A DNA stretch of 64,000 nucleotides, from positions 1,550,001 through 1,614,000 of the forward strand of contig OZ240674.1 in assembly GCA_965198795.1 (NCBI GenBank). The letters run 5' to 3'. Numbering within the stretch: position 1 is the first letter of the stretch; every line of letters begins with the position of its first letter. The notes below the pieces were generated by a model that ran no database searches, was not told the DNA's origin, and saw only the letters and a list, made by a program, of their open reading frames with translations. Below, piece by piece: positions 48,169 through 56,020 of this stretch. This DNA is from G965198795 sp965198795 (GTDB lineage Bacteria > Pseudomonadota > Alphaproteobacteria > Rhodospirillales > Casp-alpha2). A program made the position numbers and the translations under genes.

Positions 48169-51100
48169 TTACAGGAATTGGAGGAGTGACAATTGCCGGA
48201 CACGGGAGAAGGTTTGATATGACGTTTCCAGTAAACGCTGTTCATTCAAAAGGTTAGTAATGGACTCCAGACGGTCCGCGTTTTCGACTCCCGCGATGCT
48301 GGTCTCGAAGAAATCAACAAGGTCTTCCGAGCGCTTGTTGGTGTCTTTGATGAGCACTCGATTGAACGCAAGCTCCATACGAAGCGTATCTACGTTGTCA
48401 TTCAATTCCTCGCCGAACGGCGGCGGTTCGGTGTTCGTCGAGTCAAGCGCGTCGTTCAATAAGTAGAGCGCCTGCGTGACGCGCTCCGGATTCTGGTCCA
48501 GGCCGCCCTCGGAGCCATATTCTCCTTGCAGGATCAGGCGAGCCGCCCGAATGGCTTTTTCGAAGGCGGGGTTCGACGCATTGACGTCGAACTCGATCAA
48601 TCTGTCGTTGCTTATCCTTTGATTAATTGAGAGGTTGTCGCCGTTATAATAGGAATTGGCGGTGATGGCGCCGGATGTTAGCGGCGACGAGAGAAAGCCC
48701 GTGGTCGCGGAGCCCGTCGCCATCACATCGTCACTCGACATTAAGGTGGCGGTGCTTCCGTCCGTCGAAACCGATTGAATGGTAAAGGTCAAACCGTCAT
48801 TCGTGGTGCCCGTCCCGAGCACTGTGAATTGCGTCCCGGCGGCCAAAAGATTGCCATCGGAGTCCCGGAAATCGCCATTCGACAAAGTGATCGAGTCCGC
48901 CGAGCCGCCGCCTTCCGTAAAGGTTATCGCTTGCTGAACGGTGGCCGCGCCGGTGCTTCGAAGGTTCTCGTTCGTCAGTGTGTCTCCGGTGACCAGCGTC
49001 GCGACATTACCCGCCGCATTCAAGCTCGCGATGGTGAAGGTGCCGTTGTTGTTGGCGGAGCCGGTAATGGTTATCCGGGTGTTCGCCCGCAGAGGATTTC
49101 CGTTCGAGTCCGTGAATGTTCCGTTGGACAGTGTGATCGTATCGGCGCTTGGGTTATTGTCGCTAAATGTGAATGACGGCACAGTAGTGACCGAACCTGC
49201 GGCTGTGGCGTCCGTTATGGTCAGAGCCGGCGAGCCGGCCAGGTCCGCTGTCCTGTTGTTGTTGCTAAGCGACGTGATGGTGAATATCCGGCCATCATTG
49301 GCGGTGCCCGTGCCGGCGACCTGGATCTGAGTTCCCGGCGGCAACGGCGCGCCGGATGAGTCCACGAATGATCCTCCGTTTGACAGGGTGATCCTGTTTG
49401 AGCCCAAGTTGGTAAAGGCGATATCCGCCGCCGCCGGCGCGTTAAACATGAAGTTCGACGCGGCGGCGGCGTTGAACGTAAAGATCGGCGGGGCTGACGT
49501 ATCAAATTGCGTCGCCGTATCCGCGTTGGACAGCGTGCCGGCGACACCCGCGACAGCAGTCACGGAGTCACCGCTTGATAGAGTGATCGTCGCGCCATTG
49601 GCCGAAATACCGGCGATGGTGAACACCTGGTTTCGGTTTGCGCCGGTCGCGGCGCCGCCGACACGGATTCGCTGTCCGATTTCGAAATTACTGAAGACAT
49701 TGAGAGCGGGACTTGCGGTGATCGTGTCCGCATCGGGAGCGTTGTCGTTGAACGTAATGGTCACGTCGGCCTGAAGGTTGGCGGTGTTCGTTGTTTCATT
49801 GGTGAGTGTATTCGCCGGTATCAATGTCGCTGTCGTTCCATCCGCCGAGACCGAGGCAATGGTGTGCGTAGCGTTGTTCGACATGGTCGTCGTGGTGACG
49901 ATCTGCGTGCCGCTGGGCAGTAGATTGCCCAACGAGTCGGTGAAGCGGGCGCCGCCGGTTAATCGAATGGTGTCCGGCGCCGCGCCGTTATCGGTAAAGA
50001 TCGCCATCTCAGTGCTGGGAGAGGTGATGGCGAAGGTGAAGACATTGGTGTCGAAGTCAAACGCGTTGGCGCCTTGGATTGTCCCGTTTTGAACAGCGGA
50101 GGCCGCGACGACGCTGTCATTGGCCGAAAGGGTAAGCGTATTGTTGTTGGCGGAGATCGACGCCACGGTGAAGGTGCGCCCGTCGTTGTTCGTCCCGGTG
50201 CCTTGAATTTTGATCCTTTGACCGACTTCCACCGCGGCGAACGCGTTGGACGCGAGAGGGGCGGTAATACTATCCGGTCCGGCGCCTCCATCGACGAAGT
50301 TGATCTGCTGATTGCCGCTACCGGCCTTCAGTATCTGGCGTTCGCCCCCTAATGAGGTCAGCCGTTTACTTTGAACTGTCAGATTGGTTCCGTCGTTGGC
50401 GGCGACCGTGAAGGTGTTGTTGTTGCTGGTTGTGCCCGAGATGGCGATCACGCTGCCGACTGGAATGTCGGAAAGAGCGCCAGTTTCCGCCGCTGTGATC
50501 GTATTGGTTTGCCGGTCGAAGGAAACCTCCGCCGTCACGGTTTTATCGACCAGAGGCTCCAAACTTATTGGATAGGTGAATGTGGCGTTCAAGGGGTCGT
50601 CCACGGCGCCCGTCTCGTCAGTCAGTTGTTTGGTGACGACGTCGATGTAAAAGCCGTTCGGATCGACAGCCGCAATTGTGTAAGTCCCGTCATTGACGCC
50701 GTTCAAGGTTCCGGAAATGTTGATCGTGCCGCCGACGTCGGCGTTTTGAAATTGAGCGACGGACGAACTGATCCGGCTGTCGCCGCCACTGGTCGTGCCG
50801 GTGAAGGTGAGAAAGTTCGGGTCAAGAGTGTCAGGGTTGTTATTGATGGTGAAGTCCGCCAGCGCCGCATTGCGGGTCGTTGGAACCGTTACGGTCGAAC
50901 CATTGAATACGGATTGGAACGCCGCTTTGGTTGTGAGGCCTAGATCTATGGGTTCGGTTGTCGCTCTGCCGCCTCCGAATATGAAACCGCGGTCGTCCTC
51001 GGTGTTCAGCAATCCCTCAAGATTCAAGAGCATCCGGAAAGCGTTGTCCTGAATTTTATTTGTCTTGGTTTCGCTGGAAACGCCGAAATTCTGATGATAT

Positions 51101-51393
51101 GTGTTCAGTAGCTTACGAAAATTCCCGATGTCGTCATTGATCCCTTTCAGTGTGGTTTCCTGCACCTTAAGGCGGAGATCGGCAATCTCGTTGTTGGTTT
51201 GAAATCTCTCAAGACTGTCGCGGGTAGTTTCCATATCCAGCAGACGCTGGCTGACGCCGGTCTCCAGACCGCTGTAGACCTGGGCTTTCTTTTGAGATGA
51301 GGTCTGTTGATTCAGAGAAAATAGATTCGTCTGCGTCAACAACAGCCGGTTAATGATCGCCTGACTGGATGCGAGTGTGCCGAGACGGGTCAT
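48169..51393 (-). CDS. flgL: Hook-filament junction protein FlgL (HAP3), giant form
   Basis: FlgL joins the hook (with FlgK) to the filament. Flagellin-like helical ends are recognisable: SSQAIINRLLLTQTNLFSLN and YSGLETGVSQRL at the N-terminus, and RLESITNLLNEQRLLETSYQ at the C-terminus. At 1074 residues it is about three times the usual 300-400. The extra mass, residues about 206-895, is made of about eight copies of a beta-rich module of 60-80 residues with the pattern DxITLSNG...GTxxxNDGRTFTIASVSADGxTATL. Two copies of a related module occur in FlgE. AAGGAG precedes the ATG. It follows flgK by 15 bases. Confidence 0.9.
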   Translation of the reverse strand: MTRLGTLASSQAIINRLLLTQTNLFSLNQQTSSQKKAQVYSGLETGVSQRLLDMETTRDSLERFQTNNEIADLRLKVQETTLKGINDDIGNFRKLLNTYHQNFGVSSETKTNKIQDNAFRMLLNLEGLLNTEDDRGFIFGGGRATTEPIDLGLTTKAAFQSVFNGSTVTVPTTRNAALADFTINNNPDTLDPNFLTFTGTTSGGDSRISSSVAQFQNADVGGTINISGTLNGVNDGTYTIAAVDPNGFYIDVVTKQLTDETGAVDDPLNATFTYPISLEPLVDKTVTAEVSFDRQTNTITAAETGALSDIPVGSVIAISGTTSNNNTFTVAANDGTNLTVQSKRLTSLGGERQILKAGSGNQQINFVDGGAGPDSITAPLASNAFAAVEVGQRIKIQGTGTNNDGRTFTVASISANNNTLTLSANDSVVAASAVQNGTIQGANAFDFDTNVFTFAITSPSTEMAIFTDNGAAPDTIRLTGGARFTDSLGNLLPSGTQIVTTTTMSNNATHTIASVSADGTTATLIPANTLTNETTNTANLQADVTITFNDNAPDADTITASPALNVFSNFEIGQRIRVGGAATGANRNQVFTIAGISANGATITLSSGDSVTAVAGVAGTLSNADTATQFDTSAPPIFTFNAAAASNFMFNAPAAADIAFTNLGSNRITLSNGGSFVDSSGAPLPPGTQIQVAGTGTANDGRIFTITSLSNNNRTADLAGSPALTITDATAAGSVTTVPSFTFSDNNPSADTITLSNGTFTDSNGNPLRANTRITITGSANNNGTFTIASLNAAGNVATLVTGDTLTNENLRSTGAATVQQAITFTEGGGSADSITLSNGDFRDSDGNLLAAGTQFTVLGTGTTNDGLTFTIQSVSTDGSTATLMSSDDVMATGSATTGFLSSPLTSGAITANSYYNGDNLSINQRISNDRLIEFDVNASNPAFEKAIRAARLILQGEYGSEGGLDQNPERVTQALYLLNDALDSTNTEPPPFGEELNDNVDTLRMELAFNRVLIKDTNKRSEDLVDFFETSIAGVENADRLESITNLLNEQRLLETSYQTFSRVRQLSLLQFL

Positions 51394-51408
51394 GACATGA
51401 TCTCCTTC

Positions 51409-53676
51409 CTACAGCACCGACCGGGTTAGCTCGTCGATCAAGTCCTGAATGACGCTCAGAACTCTGGCGGCGGCCGAGTAGGCCTGCTCAAGGACGATCA
51501 GGTTTGCGAGTTCCTCATCCACGTTGACGCCGCGAATGTTGTCGGATTGGAATTGCAGCGCGTTGGTCAGTGTTTTTTGACTGGTTTCAGCCGTCTCGTT
51601 GGCTTGCGCGAGCGACGAGCTTCTGCCGACGACGGCTGCGCCAAAATCAGCGAAATTAAGATTCAAGTTCGGTAATCCGCCCGCGGCTTCAAAGCTGTTC
51701 GCCGATTCCAACGTGTCGGCGAGCGCTTCGATGTTGGCGTTGTCCGCGGACGAAACCCGATATTGCCCCGCCGCCCCGATGGCGGAGTCAAACCGCACTT
51801 GCCCACGGGCCACCTTGCCCGGGTTGGCGACAATATCATTACGGATGGAAAGGGCGGATGCGCGGCCCGAACGGGCGGGCTCCAAGGCTAAATTGCCGAG
51901 AAAGGTCTGCCCCGCCGCCTGCGTAATGGTGAGGGCTGAGCCCTCATCGTGTTTGACGCGCAGCCGAACGCCGCTTGCCTCATGAATAATCGCGGCCGTG
52001 ACTTGAGGAATGTTATCGGTGATCAAACTCGCCAGTTCCGTCAGGGACGTCCCCGCCGGAACCGTCAAAGGCGTCGCGGACGCGTCAAAAGCCGTCGATG
52101 GAGCCGGAGTGTCGGCGCCCAGGAAACCATCATTGGTGAAGAATGTTAAGGTGCCCGCTGTTGTCGTAAATCCTGGGGATAGCAGCTGGCTGTCAAACGA
52201 GTTGGGGGCGAGGTTGTCAACCACCAGATCGTTCAGCCCGAGGAAGCTGGAGAACCCGTTAATTGTTTCGTCGATGAAGGTATCCCCGTTCGGATCAAAG
52301 GAAATGACCGCATCCTCATGTGCGCCGCCGGGCGTTCGGCCGGCTTCATCCCGGATTGCGAGATTCAGATTCGGTTGTGAAAGGTTGATGTTGAAACGTC
52401 CGTCGTCTGTGAGCCGCGCCGCCGCTTGGGGCGCGCCGCTGGCTTGAAGGTAGTCTTCCAGCCGGGCCCCGAACTCAACGATGGTGATCGGGCCGTTCCC
52501 GGCGTTTGTGCCGTCCCCCAATGTTGTCGTGCCCGACCTGCCCGTGAGAATCTCGGAAAGCCTGATCTCGCTCTGTTGATTGCCCGCGCCGTCGAGCAAT
52601 ACAAAAACGGTGTCGTCGTTCGCGTCGATGGAAAATTGCGGCGTGATGTTGGCCGTGCTGTTGAGGTTAAAGACCCGTGTGCCTTCGAACGATTGATAAC
52701 CAGGGAACGCAACGCCGCGATTGTGAACCTGGTTGATCGTGGTCTGGAGTTCCGCCGCGAGTTCGTCCAACTGACTTTGCAGATTTGGTAAAACATTATC
52801 GCGAATGTCCACCAAGCCGCCCAGGATGCCGCCGCGATTCAGGTCGGCGGTAATGTCGTTGGACAAGTTCGCCCGAGGCCCGACGAATATCCCATCAATC
52901 TCGCCGCCGGACACGGTGGCGGTCGGGGTGATCACCGCAGCGGCCGTGTGGGTAATTGCCGGCGGGATGGTGTCGACGAGTGTTTTACCGGATTTCGTGA
53001 AGACGACGACATCACCATCGTTTCGCGAAAAAGTCTGGATTTCCAGAATTTCGGCGATGCGGTCCAGTGAATTGTCACGGGCGTCTTCCAACTCGCTTGT
53101 ATCAGAGCCGATGGAACGAATGGAAATAATGTCGTCATTGGATTGATCCACGTCCTGCACAAGCCGGTTCAATTCAGTCACGAGATTGGTGATGTCCTGG
53201 TCCGCCCTAAGGCGCAGATCCTGCGCCAAATTGGATAGATCCCTTAGGTTCTTGAAAACGTTTTCGGCTTGGCGCACGAAATTGCCCTGCTCCACGGACC
53301 GGTTCGGCGTGGCGGACAGCAGTTCGGCGGAGTTCTGAAATTTCTCAAGAATATGGCTGAGCGAGGTGTTGTTCCCGGGTGACCCAAAGGCTTCCTGAAG
53401 CCGGTCGAAGAATGGGCTTTTAGAGGTCAGAAAGTTCAGCTCCGACATTTCATCCCGCACGCGCTTGAGCAGGTTATTGTCGATGGCGCGGTTGATTTCG
53501 CCGAGCCGCACACCGGCGGGAACGCCGTTAAGGGTCACGGATTTTTGCGTTATGATGCGGCGTGAATAGCCTTCCGTGTTCGCGTTCGCGATATTTTGCG
53601 ACAGGAACCCAAGGGCTTTCTGGTTGACCAGCAGGCCGCTGGATGCCGATTGAAGGGCGCTTGTAATACCACCCAT
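51409..53676 (-). CDS. flgK: Hook-associated protein FlgK (HAP1)
   Basis: First junction protein between hook and filament. The 755-residue protein begins with the rod/hook motif LLVNQKALGFLSQNIANANTEGYSRRI (core residues 15-41), followed by the helical FlgK domain (LDRIAEILEIQ, NLQSQLDELAAELQTTINQVHN), and ends with VDEELANLIVLEQAYSAAARVLSVIQ. It is somewhat longer than the average 500-650. GGGAG precedes the ATG. It lies in flgI-flgJ-flgN-flgK-flgL order on the minus strand. Confidence 0.94.
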   Translation of the reverse strand: MGGITSALQSASSGLLVNQKALGFLSQNIANANTEGYSRRIITQKSVTLNGVPAGVRLGEINRAIDNNLLKRVRDEMSELNFLTSKSPFFDRLQEAFGSPGNNTSLSHILEKFQNSAELLSATPNRSVEQGNFVRQAENVFKNLRDLSNLAQDLRLRADQDITNLVTELNRLVQDVDQSNDDIISIRSIGSDTSELEDARDNSLDRIAEILEIQTFSRNDGDVVVFTKSGKTLVDTIPPAITHTAAAVITPTATVSGGEIDGIFVGPRANLSNDITADLNRGGILGGLVDIRDNVLPNLQSQLDELAAELQTTINQVHNRGVAFPGYQSFEGTRVFNLNSTANITPQFSIDANDDTVFVLLDGAGNQQSEIRLSEILTGRSGTTTLGDGTNAGNGPITIVEFGARLEDYLQASGAPQAAARLTDDGRFNINLSQPNLNLAIRDEAGRTPGGAHEDAVISFDPNGDTFIDETINGFSSFLGLNDLVVDNLAPNSFDSQLLSPGFTTTAGTLTFFTNDGFLGADTPAPSTAFDASATPLTVPAGTSLTELASLITDNIPQVTAAIIHEASGVRLRVKHDEGSALTITQAAGQTFLGNLALEPARSGRASALSIRNDIVANPGKVARGQVRFDSAIGAAGQYRVSSADNANIEALADTLESANSFEAAGGLPNLNLNFADFGAAVVGRSSSLAQANETAETSQKTLTNALQFQSDNIRGVNVDEELANLIVLEQAYSAAARVLSVIQDLIDELTRSVL

Positions 53677-53736
53677 GACGCGTTCTCCCGCTTTCTTTTG
53701 ACTGTCGATCCCGGCTCTATGGCCGAGGCCGCGGGT

Positions 53737-54180
53737 TTACAGAGATTGATCCAGCGAAACCGACATACTGTTGGCGGCCGCGCGCATTCCCTCTTGGCCC
53801 TGCTTGCCGTTCTTCGCATAGGTGCCGGCGTGCGGCGTATTCGCGCGCACGGCGTCGGCGACCGCTTCCAGAACGGCTTGATTGGCGTGCGCGGCGACTT
53901 TAAGGCGCATGACGTTCTCGTCCGTCAGGGTTTTCAGGCGTTCCGCCGTGTTCGCCATTTCCTGGCGTTTTTCCTCGCCAAGCTGCCCCCAATTGACGTT
54001 TAGCTCCTCAAGCGCCTTGAACCGGTTTTCGTAGAGCCGCGACAGCGTCGCTTTCTCCTCGAGCATGTTCTCGACATCGGCGTTCCGGCGCTCGACCAGC
54101 GCCAAGTTTTCCGTTTCGACCAAATCCGCGAGGCGATGGGTCAGTTCCATCATGCTTTCCAGGCGTTCTTCATGTTCCAT
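53737..54180 (-). CDS. flgN: FlgN-family flagellar export chaperone
   Basis: Small cytoplasmic chaperone that keeps FlgK and FlgL soluble and delivers them to the export gate. The 147-residue protein is almost entirely helical (LTHRLADLVETENLALVERR, LSRLYENRFKALEELNVNWG), with the FlgN pattern at residues 5-115. It lies directly upstream of flgK and 4 bases after flgJ, the usual place. The family is weakly conserved, so the call rests on helix pattern plus context. Confidence 0.83.
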   Translation of the reverse strand: MEHEERLESMMELTHRLADLVETENLALVERRNADVENMLEEKATLSRLYENRFKALEELNVNWGQLGEEKRQEMANTAERLKTLTDENVMRLKVAAHANQAVLEAVADAVRANTPHAGTYAKNGKQGQEGMRAAANSMSVSLDQSL

Positions 54181-54184
54181 GACG

Positions 54185-54568
54185 TTACGCTGCCTCCTGC
54201 ATTCGAATGAGTTGATCCAGCACTTGATCCGCGATGCCGACGCCGCCGCGCTTGGACAGCGCTTTGGCGTATTCGTCGACCTGCATGCTGCTGAAGATGT
54301 CTTCCGCCTGGCCGCCGCCGAACGGGCTATCGAGCTTCACGCTCTCAAACAGCGGGCGGATCATCTCGGCCAGAAAAACGCTCTCGAAATCCTGAGCGAC
54401 TTCCCGCATCTTTGCCAGGTTCAAGTCCTTGACATTGGCTGGTTCGCCATAGGCCCTCAGTTTTTCGGGAGCGGCTTCGCCCTGTTCATGACGCTGAAGT
54501 TCGCGCAAGACCGGCGCCGTGACTTGGACAGGCAGGCCGCCGGGAAGGGCCGTATCGATTGACGTCAT
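54185..54568 (-). CDS. flgJ: Rod-binding protein FlgJ (rod-capping domain only)
   Basis: FlgJ caps the growing rod in the periplasm. The 127-residue protein contains the FlgJ-N motif VAQDFESVFLAEMIRPLFES (about residues 57-76) and EDIFSSMQVDEYAKALSKRGGVGIADQVLDQL. The peptidoglycan-hydrolase domain of enterobacterial FlgJ is missing, as is normal in Alphaproteobacteria. It follows flgI by 14 bases. Confidence 0.9.
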   Translation of the reverse strand: MTSIDTALPGGLPVQVTAPVLRELQRHEQGEAAPEKLRAYGEPANVKDLNLAKMREVAQDFESVFLAEMIRPLFESVKLDSPFGGGQAEDIFSSMQVDEYAKALSKRGGVGIADQVLDQLIRMQEAA

Positions 54569-54582
54569 CGTTTCACCCTCTC

Positions 54583-55704
54583 TTACATGACCTGAATTTC
54601 AGCCTGCAGCGCGCCGGCCGCCTTGATGGCTTGAAGAATGGTGATGAGGTCGCGAGGACCGATGCCCAGAGCATTCAGGCCGTTAACCAGGTCCTGTAGC
54701 GTTACGCCGTCATCGACGATCGCCAGGCGCTGTTCGGCGTCCGTGTCAACCTCGATATTGGTGCGGTTGACCGTGGTTGTTTCGCCGACCTCCGCGAAGG
54801 GACCCGGCTGGGAAACCTGGGGCGTCTCTGTGATCCGAATGGTGAGCGAGCCTTGGGCGATGGCGACCGTGGAGATTCGGACATTCTCGCCCAGCACGAT
54901 AGTGCCGGTCTGCTCGTCAATCAGCACGCGGGCTAAGTGATCTGGCTCGACCCGCAGTTGTTCCAAATCCGTGATCAGGTTCACGGTGTCGCCGGTGTAG
55001 GCCTGGGGAACCCGAACACGCACCGTCGTCAGATCGCTGGGCCGGGCTGCGGATGTGCCCAGGAAGGCGTTAATGGCTTGGGCGATGCGGCGCGCGGTGG
55101 TGAAATCGGGGTTGCGCAGCGTCAGCTTGATCTCGCTTTCATTGCCGAATTCAAAGGGAACCTCGCGCTCGACGATAGCGCCGTTCGCAATCCGGCCCGA
55201 CGTCGGAACGCCTTGCGTCACCGTTTCCGCTTGACCGGCGGCCGCGAAGCCGCCAATCGCCACTTGACCCTGGCTGACGGCGTAAACCTCGCCGTCGGCT
55301 CCGAGCAGCGGAGTGACCAACAGCGTGCCGCCCTGCAGGCTTTGAGAGTCGCCCAAGGCGGAAACCGTGACGTCAACCCGCGAACCCTGACGGGCAAAGG
55401 CGGGAAGCGAGGCTGTGACCATCACCGCCGCCACATTGTCGGACGCGATGCCGTCGTTGGTCACGGCGACGCCCAACCGGTTGAGCATGGAGCGCAGGCT
55501 TTCTTGCGTGAAGTTGCCGGCGGCGAGCGTGTCGCCGGTATTGTTAAGGCCAACCACCAGGCCATAACCGACGAGCAGGTTCTGGCGCACGCCTTCCACG
55601 TCGACGATGTCCTTGATACGCGAGGCGGCTTCCGCCGGTCGCGCGCCGAAGATTCCTGTGATCAGGAGTGCCGCCAGCAGTGCTTTTGTCAAAAATCTAA
55701 TCAT
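54583..55704 (-). CDS. flgI: Flagellar P-ring protein FlgI
   Basis: Forms the P ring around the rod in the peptidoglycan layer. A signal peptide is clear from ATG 55704: MIRFLTKALLAALLITGIFG then ARPAEA, with cleavage after AEA predicted. The mature start ASRIKDIVDVEGVRQNLLVGYGLVVGLN is strongly conserved. Total about 373 residues, the usual length. An ATG nine codons upstream (55731) exists, but GGAA lies 6 bases before 55704 and the signal peptide starts there. A near-consensus sigma-54 promoter at 55784-55799 and a GGCAA-N3-TTGCC palindrome at 55894-55906 precede it. First gene of the flgI-flgJ-flgN-flgK-flgL unit. Confidence 0.95.
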   Translation of the reverse strand: MIRFLTKALLAALLITGIFGARPAEAASRIKDIVDVEGVRQNLLVGYGLVVGLNNTGDTLAAGNFTQESLRSMLNRLGVAVTNDGIASDNVAAVMVTASLPAFARQGSRVDVTVSALGDSQSLQGGTLLVTPLLGADGEVYAVSQGQVAIGGFAAAGQAETVTQGVPTSGRIANGAIVEREVPFEFGNESEIKLTLRNPDFTTARRIAQAINAFLGTSAARPSDLTTVRVRVPQAYTGDTVNLITDLEQLRVEPDHLARVLIDEQTGTIVLGENVRISTVAIAQGSLTIRITETPQVSQPGPFAEVGETTTVNRTNIEVDTDAEQRLAIVDDGVTLQDLVNGLNALGIGPRDLITILQAIKAAGALQAEIQVM

Positions 55705-55783
55705 TTTCTGTTCCACATACGGCTTTTGCATCCATTCGCGCCTGCCCGAATCTTCGCCGGACTTATGGCTTCACTTTATCCAG

Positions 55784-55799
55784 TGCGAATTTCATGCCA
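55784..55799 (-). promoter_or_regulatory. Sigma-54 promoter of flgI
   Basis: On the minus strand TGGCATGAAATTCGCA has the obligatory GG and GC separated by 10 bases and differs from TGGCAY-N5-TTGCA by one base (TCGCA). The predicted start is near 55773, giving a leader of about 70 bases. The palindrome at 55894-55906 is centred 108 bases upstream, a standard enhancer distance. Confidence 0.75.
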
Positions 55800-55893
55800 T
55801 GCGGAAAATTATTTAACCCATTGTTTTTAAATAAAATTTTATGATCTGAAAGACCGGTTATACGGCAAAACCGGCAGATTTTGGCGGAGAGTG

Positions 55894-55906
55894 GGCAAGA
55901 ATTGCC
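55894..55906. promoter_or_regulatory. Palindrome GGCAA-GAA-TTGCC upstream of flgI (ftr-like enhancer)
   Basis: Perfect 5-3-5 inverted repeat. A degenerate partner (GGCAA-AAC-CGGCA) lies at 55864-55876, 30 bases closer to the promoter. Its sequence and distance match FlbD-bound ftr elements known in Caulobacter; binding here is inferred. Confidence 0.65.
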
Positions 55907-56020
55907 GGAGTTGATGAGACGGGGGGACAGTTGGAGATTTCAGGCATGAAATGGAAACGGGCGGCCCGATTGGGGATTGCCCTGATGCATGGGGCGCCGC
56001 CGAAATTATGTTTCGGCCGC

